From: Haliea alexandrii
GTDB lineage: Bacteria > Pseudomonadota > Gammaproteobacteria > Pseudomonadales > Halieaceae
Direction of reading: 5' to 3'
Assembly: GCF_003719295.1 (NCBI RefSeq)
Contig: NZ_RFLW01000001.1
Span: forward strand, 62,001-126,000
DNA length: 64,000 nt
Shown here piece after piece: positions 19,830 through 28,530 of this stretch (position 1 is the first letter of the stretch; each line of letters opens with the position of its first letter). The notes beneath the pieces are model-generated. The model made no database searches and had not been told where the DNA came from. It was given only the letters and a program-made list of their open reading frames with translations. The position numbers and the translations under genes are program-made.

Positions 19830-20627
19830 TTACTGCTCCTGTGGTTGCTGCGCCGCGGCGGGAACCCGCAACGGGTGTTGATAGACGCCGGCGTTGCCGG
19901 TACTGCGCTGGGTAGCGGTGACCTGCAGCTCGAAATCGCCCGCACCGTGCAGGGTGAGCGTGCCGGAAAATTCGTTTTCGACCCCGGTGAATGCCAGGGC
20001 TTGCTGTGCCACAGGCTGACCCGCCTGCAACACCTGCAGCACCACGCTGAAATCACTGACCGGCCAGAGGCCGTCGCGGTCGAGAGGGCACCCGCAGAGC
20101 ATGGTGACCTGGGCGGTAACGGTAAGCGCCTGCGCGGCGAGCTGGTAGTCGACCAGATCCACAATCAGCCCGGACATATGCAGAATCACCGGACGCTGCG
20201 CGCGATCTTCACCCGGCAACAGCCACAGGCTCAGTGCTGTCGATTGCGCGCTTTGTGCTACGCCCAAGGGCCCGGTCACGACAATCTCCACCCGGGTAGG
20301 CCGCGCAAGCGCCAGTTCGGCATTGAAGCTCGCCGGTTCGCCTGTTGTCACCGAATGCCCACGCACTTGCGGCTCTTGCATCAGGGCAGCGGTATCTCCG
20401 GTGCCGCCCTCCAGCGGACCGTGCGCCAGGACCTCGCCGGTTGCCGCCGCGCGCACCTGCACCTGCAGCCCGCCCACCTTGCTGCCGATAAACTTGGCAT
20501 CGTCACTACGTACCAGCACTTTCAGTGGCGTAAGCACGCCATCTTCTGCTGCCCACGCCTGTGGCTGCAGGATCAGCAGCACCAGGCAGGCAAGCGCCTG
20601 CAATGTCACTGGCATGCGGTTTTTCAT
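19830..20627 (-). CDS. exported protein of unknown function
   Basis: 265 residues from ATG 20627, which has GGAGGA just upstream. The earlier Met at 20639 would include that ribosome site. The signal peptide ends near QAWA-AED. The mature part is almost all beta strands, with a conserved-looking Cys pair (MLCGCPLDRDGLWPVSDF) and a GxxxF-rich C-terminal strand. This reads like an immunoglobulin-like periplasmic protein. No family recognised. It heads a likely operon with the YghU-like and DUF2058 genes. Confidence 0.72.
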   Translation of the reverse strand: MKNRMPVTLQALACLVLLILQPQAWAAEDGVLTPLKVLVRSDDAKFIGSKVGGLQVQVRAAATGEVLAHGPLEGGTGDTAALMQEPQVRGHSVTTGEPASFNAELALARPTRVEIVVTGPLGVAQSAQSTALSLWLLPGEDRAQRPVILHMSGLIVDLVDYQLAAQALTVTAQVTMLCGCPLDRDGLWPVSDFSVVLQVLQAGQPVAQQALAFTGVENEFSGTLTLHGAGDFELQVTATQRSTGNAGVYQHPLRVPAAAQQPQEQ

Positions 20628-20727
20628 AGGCTCCTCCATGTGCGCTGCGCGCAGCGTTGCCGCCGTAGTCTAGCAGGCTCGCGGGAGTCCGTAACCGGCA
20701 GTTTCGCCTGACCAAGGGGGCCGGTGC

Positions 20728-20758
20728 TTGTCAAGCCCCCGGGGGCAGGCCCTATAAT
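20728..20758 (+). promoter_or_regulatory. promoter with palindromic 19-bp spacer
   Basis: TTGTCA and a perfect TATAAT are 19 bases apart, about 30 bases before the YebC-family ATG. The spacer holds the perfect 12-bp palindrome GCCCCCGGGGGC (20735-20746). A long spacer carrying a dyad is the arrangement of promoters controlled by MerR-type regulators. The palindrome could equally be a GC-rich accident. Confidence 0.5.
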
Positions 20759-20788
20759 GCGCGGCTCTGTGACTAACGGGACCAGCAC

Positions 20789-21502
20789 ATGGGCCGCGCC
20801 TACCAGAACCGCAAAGACTCCATCGCCAAGACATCCGACGCCAAGGCCCGGGTGTACAGCAAGTACGCTCGGGAAATCTACGTCACCGGCAAATCCGGCG
20901 GCACCGACCCGGATGCCAACCTCGCGCTGCGCAGCCTGCTTGAGCGCGCACGCAAGGACCAGGTACCTGCGCATGTGATCGAAAAGGCGCTGGACAAGGC
21001 CACCGGGGGCGGCGGCGAAGACTTCTCGGTCGCCCGCTATGAGGGTTTCGGACCGGGTGGCACCATGGTGATTGTGGAATGCCTGACCGACAACCCGAAC
21101 CGCACCTTCGGCGATGTGCGCCACTGCTTTACCAAAACCAAGTGCAAGCTGGGCACACCGGGTAGCGTGAGCCACCTGTTCGACCACAGCGCCATTCTGG
21201 TTTTCCCGGGGGATGACGAGGAAGCCGCCCTGGAGGCGCTAATGGATGCCGATGTGGACGTGACCGACATTGAGTGCGAGGAGGGACGCGTCAGCGCCTT
21301 CGTACCCCATACCGAGCACTTCAAGGCCCGCCAGGCGCTACTCGACGCCTTCAGCGAGCTGGAGTTTGAAGTCGACGAGGTACAGTTTGTCCCCCAGGCG
21401 TCGGTGGCACTTGAGGGCGAGGATGCGCAGGTCATGGAGCGCCTGCTGGATATGCTCAACTACCTGGACGATGTGCAGAACGTCTATCACAACGCCGCCT
21501 GA
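20789..21502 (+). CDS. YebC/PmpR family protein (YeeN-like)
   Basis: 237 residues from [30 protein letters not shown]. YebC-family proteins act in translation (relief of ribosome stalling at proline stretches) and were earlier described as DNA-binding regulators. Family marks are [39 protein letters not shown] and [11 protein letters not shown]. The GRAYQN start is typical of the YeeN branch rather than canonical YebC (AGHSKW). It is monocistronic by context and convergent with the DUF885 gene. Confidence 0.92.
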   Translation: MGRAYQNRKDSIAKTSDAKARVYSKYAREIYVTGKSGGTDPDANLALRSLLERARKDQVPAHVIEKALDKATGGGGEDFSVARYEGFGPGGTMVIVECLTDNPNRTFGDVRHCFTKTKCKLGTPGSVSHLFDHSAILVFPGDDEEAALEALMDADVDVTDIECEEGRVSAFVPHTEHFKARQALLDAFSELEFEVDEVQFVPQASVALEGEDAQVMERLLDMLNYLDDVQNVYHNAA

Positions 21503-21508
21503 GCACGC

Positions 21509-23254
21509 TCACAGGGCGGCGCGCTGAGCCTCAATCCAGTCTTCGACCACGTCTTCCAGAATCGCAATCGCGACAGAGCCATTCCCGACTACAACGTCGT
21601 GGAAAGCGCGCAGATCAAAGTCATTACCCAGCGACTCCTGCGCCCGCGCCCGCAGCGCCTGAATGCGCAACTCGCCTATCTTGTACGCCGTGGCCTGGCC
21701 GGGCCAGGTTATATAGCGGTCCACTTCCGATACCACCTCTGCCTCTGACAGCGCGGAGTTTTCCAGCAGGTAGTCGATGGCCTGCTGGCGCGACCAGCCA
21801 AACGCGTGCAGGCCGGTATCGATGACCAGCCGGTTGGCGCGCCATATCTCATAGGTCAGGCGCCCGAAGTCACTGTGCGGGTTGGTGTAGAAGCCCATCT
21901 CCTTGCCCAGGCTTTCAGCGTATAAACCCCACCCCTCGCCGAACGCAGCGTGATACAGCGGGCGGCGGAATGCGGGCAAATCAAGCTCCAGCGCCAATGC
22001 CGACTGGTGGTGATGACCCGGCACGGCCTCGTGCAGGGTCAGCGCCTCCAGTGCGTACAAGGGCTGCGACTGAAAGCTGCTGGCATCGATGAAGTACACC
22101 CCGGCGGTGCGCCCGTCTGCGGGGCCACTGACGTAATAGGCACCGCGCCCCGGTGCATTGCGGATTTCATAGGTATTGCGTGCGAGGTGGCCGAAAAAGC
22201 GCGGCATCATGCCATCGGCGCGCTTGGCCACCAGGGCGGTTTTCTCCATCAGCTCCTGAGCGGAGCCAGCGTAGGATTCAGGGGCCGCGCGCAGTTGGTC
22301 GAGGAAGCCGCGGAAACTGCCCTCAAAGCCAGTGCGGGTGATGATCTCCGCCATTTCACTGCGGATACGCTCGGTTTCCCGCAGGCCCAGCTGGTGGATC
22401 TCCTCCGCGCTCAGGTCCGTCGTGGTGAAATAATTCAGAAGGTACGCATAGTAGGCGTCGCCACCCGGTACGCTGGTAATGCCCACCTGTTCACGACACG
22501 CCGGCAGATAGCGGTCGCGGTAAAAGGCAAGCAGTTCGCGGTAGGCGGGCAACACGGCGTTGGCGACAAGCGCCTTCCCGCGATCGCGCAAGCGTGCATG
22601 CTCGCTGTCCGGCACGGCATCGGGCAGCGCAATAAAGGGCGCGTACAGGCTGCTCTGCTCGGGGCTTGCCACCAGCAGCTCGGCAATGCTCGCCTCCACA
22701 CCGCCCAGCGCACCGCAGTGCTGCGTGAACCCGCTGTTCACCCCGGCCTGCAGCGCGGCCATCTGCTCGCGGTTGTAGCGCGGGAAGTCGGCAAGACTGA
22801 CCAGGTACTGTTCGTAGTCCGCAAGCGTCCCAAAGGGCATGTTCGCCGGCGCATTGGCGAAGTAACTGTGGTAACCGAACAGGCTGGTGATAGGGAACAG
22901 GTGGTCCTGGTAGCCGTAGCTCGCGCGTTCCGTCTCACGCTCGTAGCGGAACAGTCGCGCGCTGATGGCATCCTGGCCGGTGAGCGCGCCGGCATCAATT
23001 CCGTCCAGCCGCTCCAGCATCTCTGCATTGAACTGGCGACGCCGTTCGCGGCCCGCCGGGCTCAGGTCGGGTAATTTGCCTGCGGGGCGGAAAGCGTCCG
23101 GGTCGGTACGAAAGAACACCTGCTCCTGCGTCGCGCGCGCCCAGTAATCATCCAGCAGTGTGTGCAGTTGCTCGCGGGCCTCCGCCGTCCAGGCAAGCGG
23201 TGAAAAAAAAGCAACGGCAATGAGCAGGGCTCGGTGGCGCAATAAGCAGGGCAT
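21509..23254 (-). CDS. exported DUF885 family protein (putative metallohydrolase)
   Basis: 581 residues from ATG 23254, which begins a signal peptide (MPCLLRHRALLIAVAFFSPLAWTAEA). The 74 codons upstream overlap the spacer and look non-coding. The motif HEAVPGHHHQ at about 407-416 is the HExxxGH zinc-binding signature of DUF885 proteins, which are predicted peptidases related to M2/M32-type folds. GEGWGLYAE follows as usual. It lies 64 bases after kynU on the same strand and is probably the last gene of that unit. Its substrate is not known. Confidence 0.88.
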   Translation of the reverse strand: MPCLLRHRALLIAVAFFSPLAWTAEAREQLHTLLDDYWARATQEQVFFRTDPDAFRPAGKLPDLSPAGRERRRQFNAEMLERLDGIDAGALTGQDAISARLFRYERETERASYGYQDHLFPITSLFGYHSYFANAPANMPFGTLADYEQYLVSLADFPRYNREQMAALQAGVNSGFTQHCGALGGVEASIAELLVASPEQSSLYAPFIALPDAVPDSEHARLRDRGKALVANAVLPAYRELLAFYRDRYLPACREQVGITSVPGGDAYYAYLLNYFTTTDLSAEEIHQLGLRETERIRSEMAEIITRTGFEGSFRGFLDQLRAAPESYAGSAQELMEKTALVAKRADGMMPRFFGHLARNTYEIRNAPGRGAYYVSGPADGRTAGVYFIDASSFQSQPLYALEALTLHEAVPGHHHQSALALELDLPAFRRPLYHAAFGEGWGLYAESLGKEMGFYTNPHSDFGRLTYEIWRANRLVIDTGLHAFGWSRQQAIDYLLENSALSEAEVVSEVDRYITWPGQATAYKIGELRIQALRARAQESLGNDFDLRAFHDVVVGNGSVAIAILEDVVEDWIEAQRAAL

Positions 23255-23318
23255 GGCAGTCTCCGGCAGGCAGGGTCGCGGCAGCGGCAGGATAGCAGCA
23301 GCCGGGACGAGAGGGTAT

Positions 23319-24548
23319 TCAAGTGACCCGGGGGCGCTCACTGAAGCGTGCATCGCGGTAGGCCTCGGTGGCGAGAATGTGCCGCAACCGGTCAAGCGCA
23401 TAGGCCACGTCAGAGAAGCTGTTGTACAGCGGTGCAAACCCGAAACGCACCACGTCCGGCTCACGGAAATCGACAATCACCCCGGCGGCAATCAGGGCCT
23501 GGGACACGCCCCAGGCCTGAGGGTGCGACAGCGCCACCTGACTGCCACGGCGCGCCGCATCCCGCGGCGTCAGCAGGCGCAGCACCCCACCGTGCAGTTC
23601 TTCCTGCAGGCCGTCGATGAAATAGCTGGAGAGCGCAAGCGACTTTGCGCGCAGGGCGGTCATCGACACACCCGCAAAACAGTCCAGAGCTGTGTCCAGG
23701 GCGGCCATACCGAGGATGCCCGGGGTCCCGGCAAGGTAGCACTGCACCCCCGCCGCGGGGCGATAACCCGGCTCAAAGGCAAAAGGCTGCGCATGTCCCA
23801 GCCAGCCACACAGCGGCTGCGCCACCTGGTTTTGATGACGCGATGCCAGGTAGACGAAGGCCGGCGCGCCCGGCCCGCCATTGAGGAACTTGTAGCCGCA
23901 GCCCACCGCCATATCCACCTGCCACGCATCCAGTTCAATCGGCAGCACACCGGCGCTATGGGCCAGGTCCCAGAGGACAAGGATGCCCCGGTCATGCGCC
24001 GCATGCGTCAGGGCCTGCATATCGAGCAGGCGTCCGTCGCGGAAATTCACCTGAGTGAGCATGACCACGGCGACATCCTCGTCCATGGCGCTGATCAACT
24101 GCTCCGGCGGCACATTGCGCACCGAGCAGCGCGCCGTACCGAGCAGGTCACTGATGCCCTGGGTGAGGTACAGATCGGTGGGGAAGTTGCCCTCTTCGCT
24201 GAGAATCACGGTGCGCCCGGGCCGCAACTGCAGCGCGGTGGTGAGCAGCTTGAACAGGTTGACCGAAATACTGTCGCAGCAAATTACCTGCCCGGGACCA
24301 GCGCCGAGCAGCCCGGCAATTTTTTCGCCAACGGCAACCGGCATCCCGATCCAGTCGTGGCGATTCCAGCTGCTGATGAGATCCTGGCCCCACTCGTCGC
24401 GAACTAACTGCGCCAGCCGCGCCGGTACGGCAGCCGGCAGCACACCGAGTGAGTTACCGTCGAGGTAGACGGTGTCTGCGGGCAGCTGAAAACGCCCGCG
24501 CAGATACCCCAAGGCATCGTCTGCATCCAGTGAGGTGGCGTCTTTCAT
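23319..24548 (-). CDS. kynU: kynureninase
   Basis: 409 residues. This PLP enzyme cleaves L-kynurenine to anthranilate and alanine in aerobic tryptophan breakdown. Seen: YLDGNSLG near the start, the phosphate-binding region around SISVNLFKLL, and the PLP lysine K220 in GCGYKFLNGGPGAP. There is no signal peptide, so it is cytoplasmic. The ATG overlaps the upstream alpha/beta hydrolase stop by four bases. No tryptophan dioxygenase gene (kynA) lies in the window. Confidence 0.95.
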   Translation of the reverse strand: MKDATSLDADDALGYLRGRFQLPADTVYLDGNSLGVLPAAVPARLAQLVRDEWGQDLISSWNRHDWIGMPVAVGEKIAGLLGAGPGQVICCDSISVNLFKLLTTALQLRPGRTVILSEEGNFPTDLYLTQGISDLLGTARCSVRNVPPEQLISAMDEDVAVVMLTQVNFRDGRLLDMQALTHAAHDRGILVLWDLAHSAGVLPIELDAWQVDMAVGCGYKFLNGGPGAPAFVYLASRHQNQVAQPLCGWLGHAQPFAFEPGYRPAAGVQCYLAGTPGILGMAALDTALDCFAGVSMTALRAKSLALSSYFIDGLQEELHGGVLRLLTPRDAARRGSQVALSHPQAWGVSQALIAAGVIVDFREPDVVRFGFAPLYNSFSDVAYALDRLRHILATEAYRDARFSERPRVT

Positions 24549-25411
24549 GGTTGCTCCAGCACATCGTTCAGTGCCCGCACAAGCGCGGGGAAAGCGGCTG
24601 TACCCGGGTGAATCAGGTCGAAATGGCCCGCTCCCTCCACAACCCGCATGTCAGCTGCGGTGATCGCCCGTGCCTGCGTGAGAGGCACAATGGGGTCGGC
24701 ACTGCCATGCAGCAGAATGGTCGCCTGCGGCAGGGTCAAGTCCCGCGGGGACGCGGCAGCATAATGCGCGGGCACCTGGTCGGGCTGTCCGCCGAGAAAG
24801 CGCACAGCGGCCTGCTGGCAGCTGTTATTGCCCGCTGCATAGTCGTGAAGGTCGGTGATGGCCGCAAGCCCGACGACCCCGCGCACCCGCAGGCCAGCCT
24901 CGCCATCGCCGGGTAACGCTGCACTCGCCCACAGCGCGAGCTGACCGCCCGCGGAGTGCCCGGCAAGCACCACGCGTTGCAGGTCCACATGGGCCGGGCG
25001 CAGTTCACGCAGCGCCTTAACCGCCACCAGCACATCCTCGGCACTGCCCGGCCAGCCGCCGCCGGGCTCACCCAGCCGCCGGTATTCAGGCGCCCATACC
25101 GCGAAACCCGCCGCGGCAAGCGCGCTGGCCAGCGGCGCGATATGTGCCACGTCGTACGCCTGCAGCCAGCAACCGCCGTGCACCAGAACCACCACCGGGG
25201 CCGGTTCATGGGCAACAGACGCCCGCCAGAACCGGGCGTACTGGCTCTGTGCCTCACCATAGGCAAACTGCCCACTGTGCGGTGCTGACGGTGTTGCCAG
25301 CACCTCGGCAAAGCCCACGGGCATGGCGACCTGCTCAGCGCTCGCAGTCGCTGCCAGCCAGGTCAGCGGGATATGCAGCAGAAGCGCCTGCAGGCGGCAA
25401 CGCAGGCTCAC
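24545..25411 (-). CDS. exported alpha/beta hydrolase, formamidase-like
   Basis: 288 residues. The oxyanion motif HGGCW is at 78-82, the nucleophile elbow GHSAGG at 151-156 (S153), and the Asp and His are near the C-terminus (GSADPIVP, GAGHFDLIHP). This is the pattern of the BD-FAE/kynurenine-formamidase branch. It is coupled to kynU (ATGA overlap), so N-formylkynurenine is an attractive substrate. Oddly, it has a clear signal peptide (LTWLAATASA-EQ) although kynureninase is cytosolic. It also overlaps the upstream lipoprotein gene by four bases. Confidence 0.85.
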   Translation of the reverse strand: MSLRCRLQALLLHIPLTWLAATASAEQVAMPVGFAEVLATPSAPHSGQFAYGEAQSQYARFWRASVAHEPAPVVVLVHGGCWLQAYDVAHIAPLASALAAAGFAVWAPEYRRLGEPGGGWPGSAEDVLVAVKALRELRPAHVDLQRVVLAGHSAGGQLALWASAALPGDGEAGLRVRGVVGLAAITDLHDYAAGNNSCQQAAVRFLGGQPDQVPAHYAAASPRDLTLPQATILLHGSADPIVPLTQARAITAADMRVVEGAGHFDLIHPGTAAFPALVRALNDVLEQP

Positions 25412-26016
25412 GGGGCACAGCGATACAGGCCGGGATTACGTACCTGCATCACCCCGTTGGCCTGGTGCACAAAGCCCACGTTCATCCGCGTGGCCGTTGC
25501 CGGGACACTCACCGGGATACGTACCGTGAACCAGTCCGTCTGCCCCAGATGCGGCTCGTGCTCCAGGGTGCTCTCCAGCATCAGGCGGTCACCTCCCATC
25601 ACCGGGTCAGGGTCGCCCCAGATAAGAATCTGCGCACCGCCGCCACGCTTGAAACCGTGGATAACCTCATGGGTATCCAGCGCCAGTTTCAGCTCCGCCT
25701 GAAACAGCAACTGCTCGCCTCGCAAGGGACGGGCTCTGGGGGCCTGGCTGAACTTGAACCACGGCTGGGTGGCAATTTTCTCGATCGTCAACACGCCGTC
25801 ATCCACTTGCGTGGTGAAAGAGGGCTCGCCGGCGTGCTGTGAGCCGGACCAGGGGCGCCGGGAACCGCTTTCACCCTCACTGGCAAAACCCGGATTGCCC
25901 AGCAGGTTCTCGCTCATATCGCAGGCGCTCACCGCCGGGGCTGAGGCCTGGGGCACCGGCGCACCCGCCTGGCAGGCGGCCAGTAGCGCGGACAGCAGCG
26001 CAACAATGATTTTCAT
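25408..26016 (-). CDS. lipoprotein with CBM-like jelly-roll domain
   Basis: 202 residues from ATG 26016, preceded by AGGA. The lipobox LLAAC gives lipid-modified C15. The mature part starts SENLLGNPGFASEG, the opening of CenC-type carbohydrate-binding modules, and continues as beta strands with TDWFTVRIPV and MNVGFVHQANG. It may bind a sugar or serve as a general beta-sandwich. It is the first gene of the lipoprotein-hydrolase-kynU-DUF885 unit, with overlapping stop and start. No catalytic motif is visible. Confidence 0.75.
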   Translation of the reverse strand: MKIIVALLSALLAACQAGAPVPQASAPAVSACDMSENLLGNPGFASEGESGSRRPWSGSQHAGEPSFTTQVDDGVLTIEKIATQPWFKFSQAPRARPLRGEQLLFQAELKLALDTHEVIHGFKRGGGAQILIWGDPDPVMGGDRLMLESTLEHEPHLGQTDWFTVRIPVSVPATATRMNVGFVHQANGVMQVRNPGLYRCAP

Positions 26017-26118
26017 GACGGGTGAATCCTCTTGGTCGACGGGGTCAGGCACCGTATGCTATCCCAGAGCGGCTGAGGACTACAGGCCGCAACGATAACA
26101 AGACTGAGGAACCTCGGC

Positions 26119-27063
26119 ATGCAAGCTTCACGCAAGGCTCAACTGCGAACACTTCTGGCAGCACTGTTGCTCACCACCCCGGCACTGGCGGATGACTGGT
26201 ACCCCTCTCGCCACGGCGCGGATGACACTCTGGGCGCCATCAACTTCCTCTCACCGGAGATTGTCGTGGAGGCCGCGCGGCTGGTTACCACCGGTAAAAC
26301 CTACGCCCTGGGCGTACCGACAGGGCCAAACTCACCCGCCTACGGGCCGCGCCGCTACGCCATGACAGTGCTGCAGCTGGATGACGGCCTGGGCACACCG
26401 ATGGCATCGAATCGCATTACCTCCAACGACGACCTGCTGCAAACCTGGATGGGCATCGGCAGCCAGATCGATGGCCTCGGCCACCTCGGCATCGATCATC
26501 GCTACTACAACGGCAAGCACGCCAGCGAATTCGTCACGGTGACTGGCCTGACCACGTTCAGCATCGACCGCCTGCCTCCCATCGTCAGCCGCGGCGTCCT
26601 CTTGAACATGGCCGCGCACTTCAACCAACCCGTGCTGGATGCTGGCACTGTGTTCAACAGTGACGACATCAAGGCCGCCGCCAGCGCCCAGAATGTGCGC
26701 CTGAAACAGGGTGACGTGGTGCTGTTCCATACCGGCTGGCTGTCTATCGCCGACAGCGACCCGGCCCGATTCATGGCGGGCGAACCCGGCCTCGGTGAGG
26801 ACGGCGCGCGCTACCTGGGAGAGCTTGGCGTGGTGGCGGTCGGGGCCGACACCTGGGGGCTCGACGCCCTGCCCGGCGACAAAGCCGATGAACTGTTCCC
26901 GGCACACCAGGAACTGCTCGCACGCCAGGGCGTTTACGTGCTGGAAAACATGGACACGCGCGCCCTGGTGGCGGACCAGGTGCAGGAGTTCCTGTTTGTG
27001 CTCGGGCAGCCGCGCTTTGTCGGTGCCGTACAAGCCATCATCAACCCGGTCGCTATTCGCTAA
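26119..27063 (+). CDS. exported cyclase-family (PF04199) metal-dependent hydrolase
   Basis: 314 residues with a signal peptide ending ALA-DDW. The family includes kynurenine formamidase KynB, isatin hydrolase and related enzymes. The core metal motif here is GSQIDGLGHLG, in which the usual first His of HxGTHxDxPxH is Gln. This variant (GTQxDGLxH) is found in a large uncharacterised branch. Later landmarks are LKQGDVVLFHTGW and VAVGADTWGLDALPG. It is divergent from the kynureninase unit, 102 bases apart, so a shared function is possible but unproven. Confidence 0.87.
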   Translation: MQASRKAQLRTLLAALLLTTPALADDWYPSRHGADDTLGAINFLSPEIVVEAARLVTTGKTYALGVPTGPNSPAYGPRRYAMTVLQLDDGLGTPMASNRITSNDDLLQTWMGIGSQIDGLGHLGIDHRYYNGKHASEFVTVTGLTTFSIDRLPPIVSRGVLLNMAAHFNQPVLDAGTVFNSDDIKAAASAQNVRLKQGDVVLFHTGWLSIADSDPARFMAGEPGLGEDGARYLGELGVVAVGADTWGLDALPGDKADELFPAHQELLARQGVYVLENMDTRALVADQVQEFLFVLGQPRFVGAVQAIINPVAIR

Positions 27064-27130
27064 CGAGACGCGAGAGATTGTCACGGAAATTGCGTAGCGT
27101 CATGCGCCTCCTGCCAAGGAACCCTTCACT

Positions 27131-28516
27131 GTGAATACATTCCGATCGCTGTTTTTTCCTGTCGTCATTGCTTTACTGGCTGGCTGCTCCGATGGCAGTG
27201 ATAGGCCGCCACCGCCACCAGTGGCGCCCTCATCTCTGAGCATAGCGCCCACCGCCATCCCCGAGGGTGCGCCCGGGGAAATGAATGCGCTCCGCTTCCG
27301 GGTCAGCATGACCGAGGCTCAGCCGGCCCCCGTGCGTGTGCGTTACCGCACAGAGGCCGACAGCGCACAGCCCGATATCGACTTCCTGCCTGCCGACGGT
27401 GAAGTCACCCTCGAGCCGGGGACACTCAGCGCCGCTATCACCGTTGATGTGTTTGGCAACGCCGCTGACGAGCCGGCCAAGACGCTGCGCCTGGTTTACA
27501 CCGTTGACGGCAACGCCGAAGCCACCGGGGAGGCGGCGCTGGGCACCATCGCCAACGACGATGCACAGTGCACAAGCCCGGCGCTGAAAGAACCCAATCC
27601 CTGGCGCGTGTTCGGCGCCGATCCGCTCAACTACGCGCACCGTGGCGGTGTTATCGACTTCCCCGAAAACACGCTGTATGCCTACGCCGAGGTGGCCACG
27701 ATTGGCGCCGACGTGCTGGAAATGGACGTTTACCAGACCCTCGATAACGAACTGGTGATTCTGCACGACCTGAGCGTGGATCGCACGACCAATGGCCAGG
27801 GGCAGGTTGTGGACCTGACGCTGGCTGAGCTACGCGAGCTCGACGCCGCGTACTGGTTTGTGCCTGGCGCTGGCACACCGCGCGATCGGCCGGAGGCCGA
27901 CTACGTGTTTCGCGGTATCGCCACCGGCGATCGCCCGCCACCCGCCGGATACAGTCGTGAAGATTTCCGTATCCCCACCCTGGAGGAGGCACTACAGCGC
28001 TTTGCGGGGAGTCTGCTGAACGTGGAATTGAAACCCGACCTGGACGGCATCGGCGACTACGAACAACAGATCGCAACCTTGCTGCTGCGCTACGGGCGCA
28101 CAAGCGACATCATCGCGGCGTCATTCGTCGACGAAGCCGCCACGGCCTTCAAGCAGGCTGCGCCCTGCATCCCCACCTCCGTACCACTGGGCCAGGGCAC
28201 TGGTCTGGTACTGGCCGCACAGGGGCCCGGCATAATCCCGCCGGTGCCGGAGCACGTTTCCTTCCAGGTGCCACCTGACACCAGCCAGATTACCGGCGAC
28301 GGGCAGCTGCCCGACGGCTTTTTCCTGCAGGTTGTGAACGAGGATTTTGTTGCCGACGCACACGCCGCCAACCTGGCCGTTCAGGTGTGGACCATCAATG
28401 CCTGCGAAGACATGCTGCAGATGATGGCGCTGGGGGTCGATGCTATAATGACTGACCGTCCCGTGCTCCTGCAGTCCCTGCTGGACACACCACCTTCTGA
28501 ACGCCGCTGCGACTGA
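27131..28516 (+). CDS. lipoprotein: Calx-beta-like domain fused to glycerophosphodiester phosphodiesterase
   Basis: 461 residues, GTG start at 27131. The lipobox LLAGC gives C19, followed by a Pro-rich linker. Residues about 35-145 form a Calx-beta-like sandwich ending GTIANDD. The rest is a GDPD barrel with the catalytic set AHRGG, ENT, LEMDV and HD (about residues 168-215). It closes with VQVWTINACEDM and ALGVDAIMTDRP. It should release glycerol-3-phosphate from glycerophosphodiesters in the periplasm. It is followed 14 bases later by the sulfatase gene. Confidence 0.9.
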   Translation: MNTFRSLFFPVVIALLAGCSDGSDRPPPPPVAPSSLSIAPTAIPEGAPGEMNALRFRVSMTEAQPAPVRVRYRTEADSAQPDIDFLPADGEVTLEPGTLSAAITVDVFGNAADEPAKTLRLVYTVDGNAEATGEAALGTIANDDAQCTSPALKEPNPWRVFGADPLNYAHRGGVIDFPENTLYAYAEVATIGADVLEMDVYQTLDNELVILHDLSVDRTTNGQGQVVDLTLAELRELDAAYWFVPGAGTPRDRPEADYVFRGIATGDRPPPAGYSREDFRIPTLEEALQRFAGSLLNVELKPDLDGIGDYEQQIATLLLRYGRTSDIIAASFVDEAATAFKQAAPCIPTSVPLGQGTGLVLAAQGPGIIPPVPEHVSFQVPPDTSQITGDGQLPDGFFLQVVNEDFVADAHAANLAVQVWTINACEDMLQMMALGVDAIMTDRPVLLQSLLDTPPSERRCD

Positions 28517-28530
28517 CGAGAACCCATTCC

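Noticed and set aside
21950-23074. 374-codon open frame on + over the DUF885 gene
   Set aside because: Antisense shadow; no family pattern.
23160-24407. 415-codon open frame on + over kynU
   Set aside because: Opposite strand to a clear kynureninase; composition is His/Arg/Gln-rich as expected for a shadow frame.
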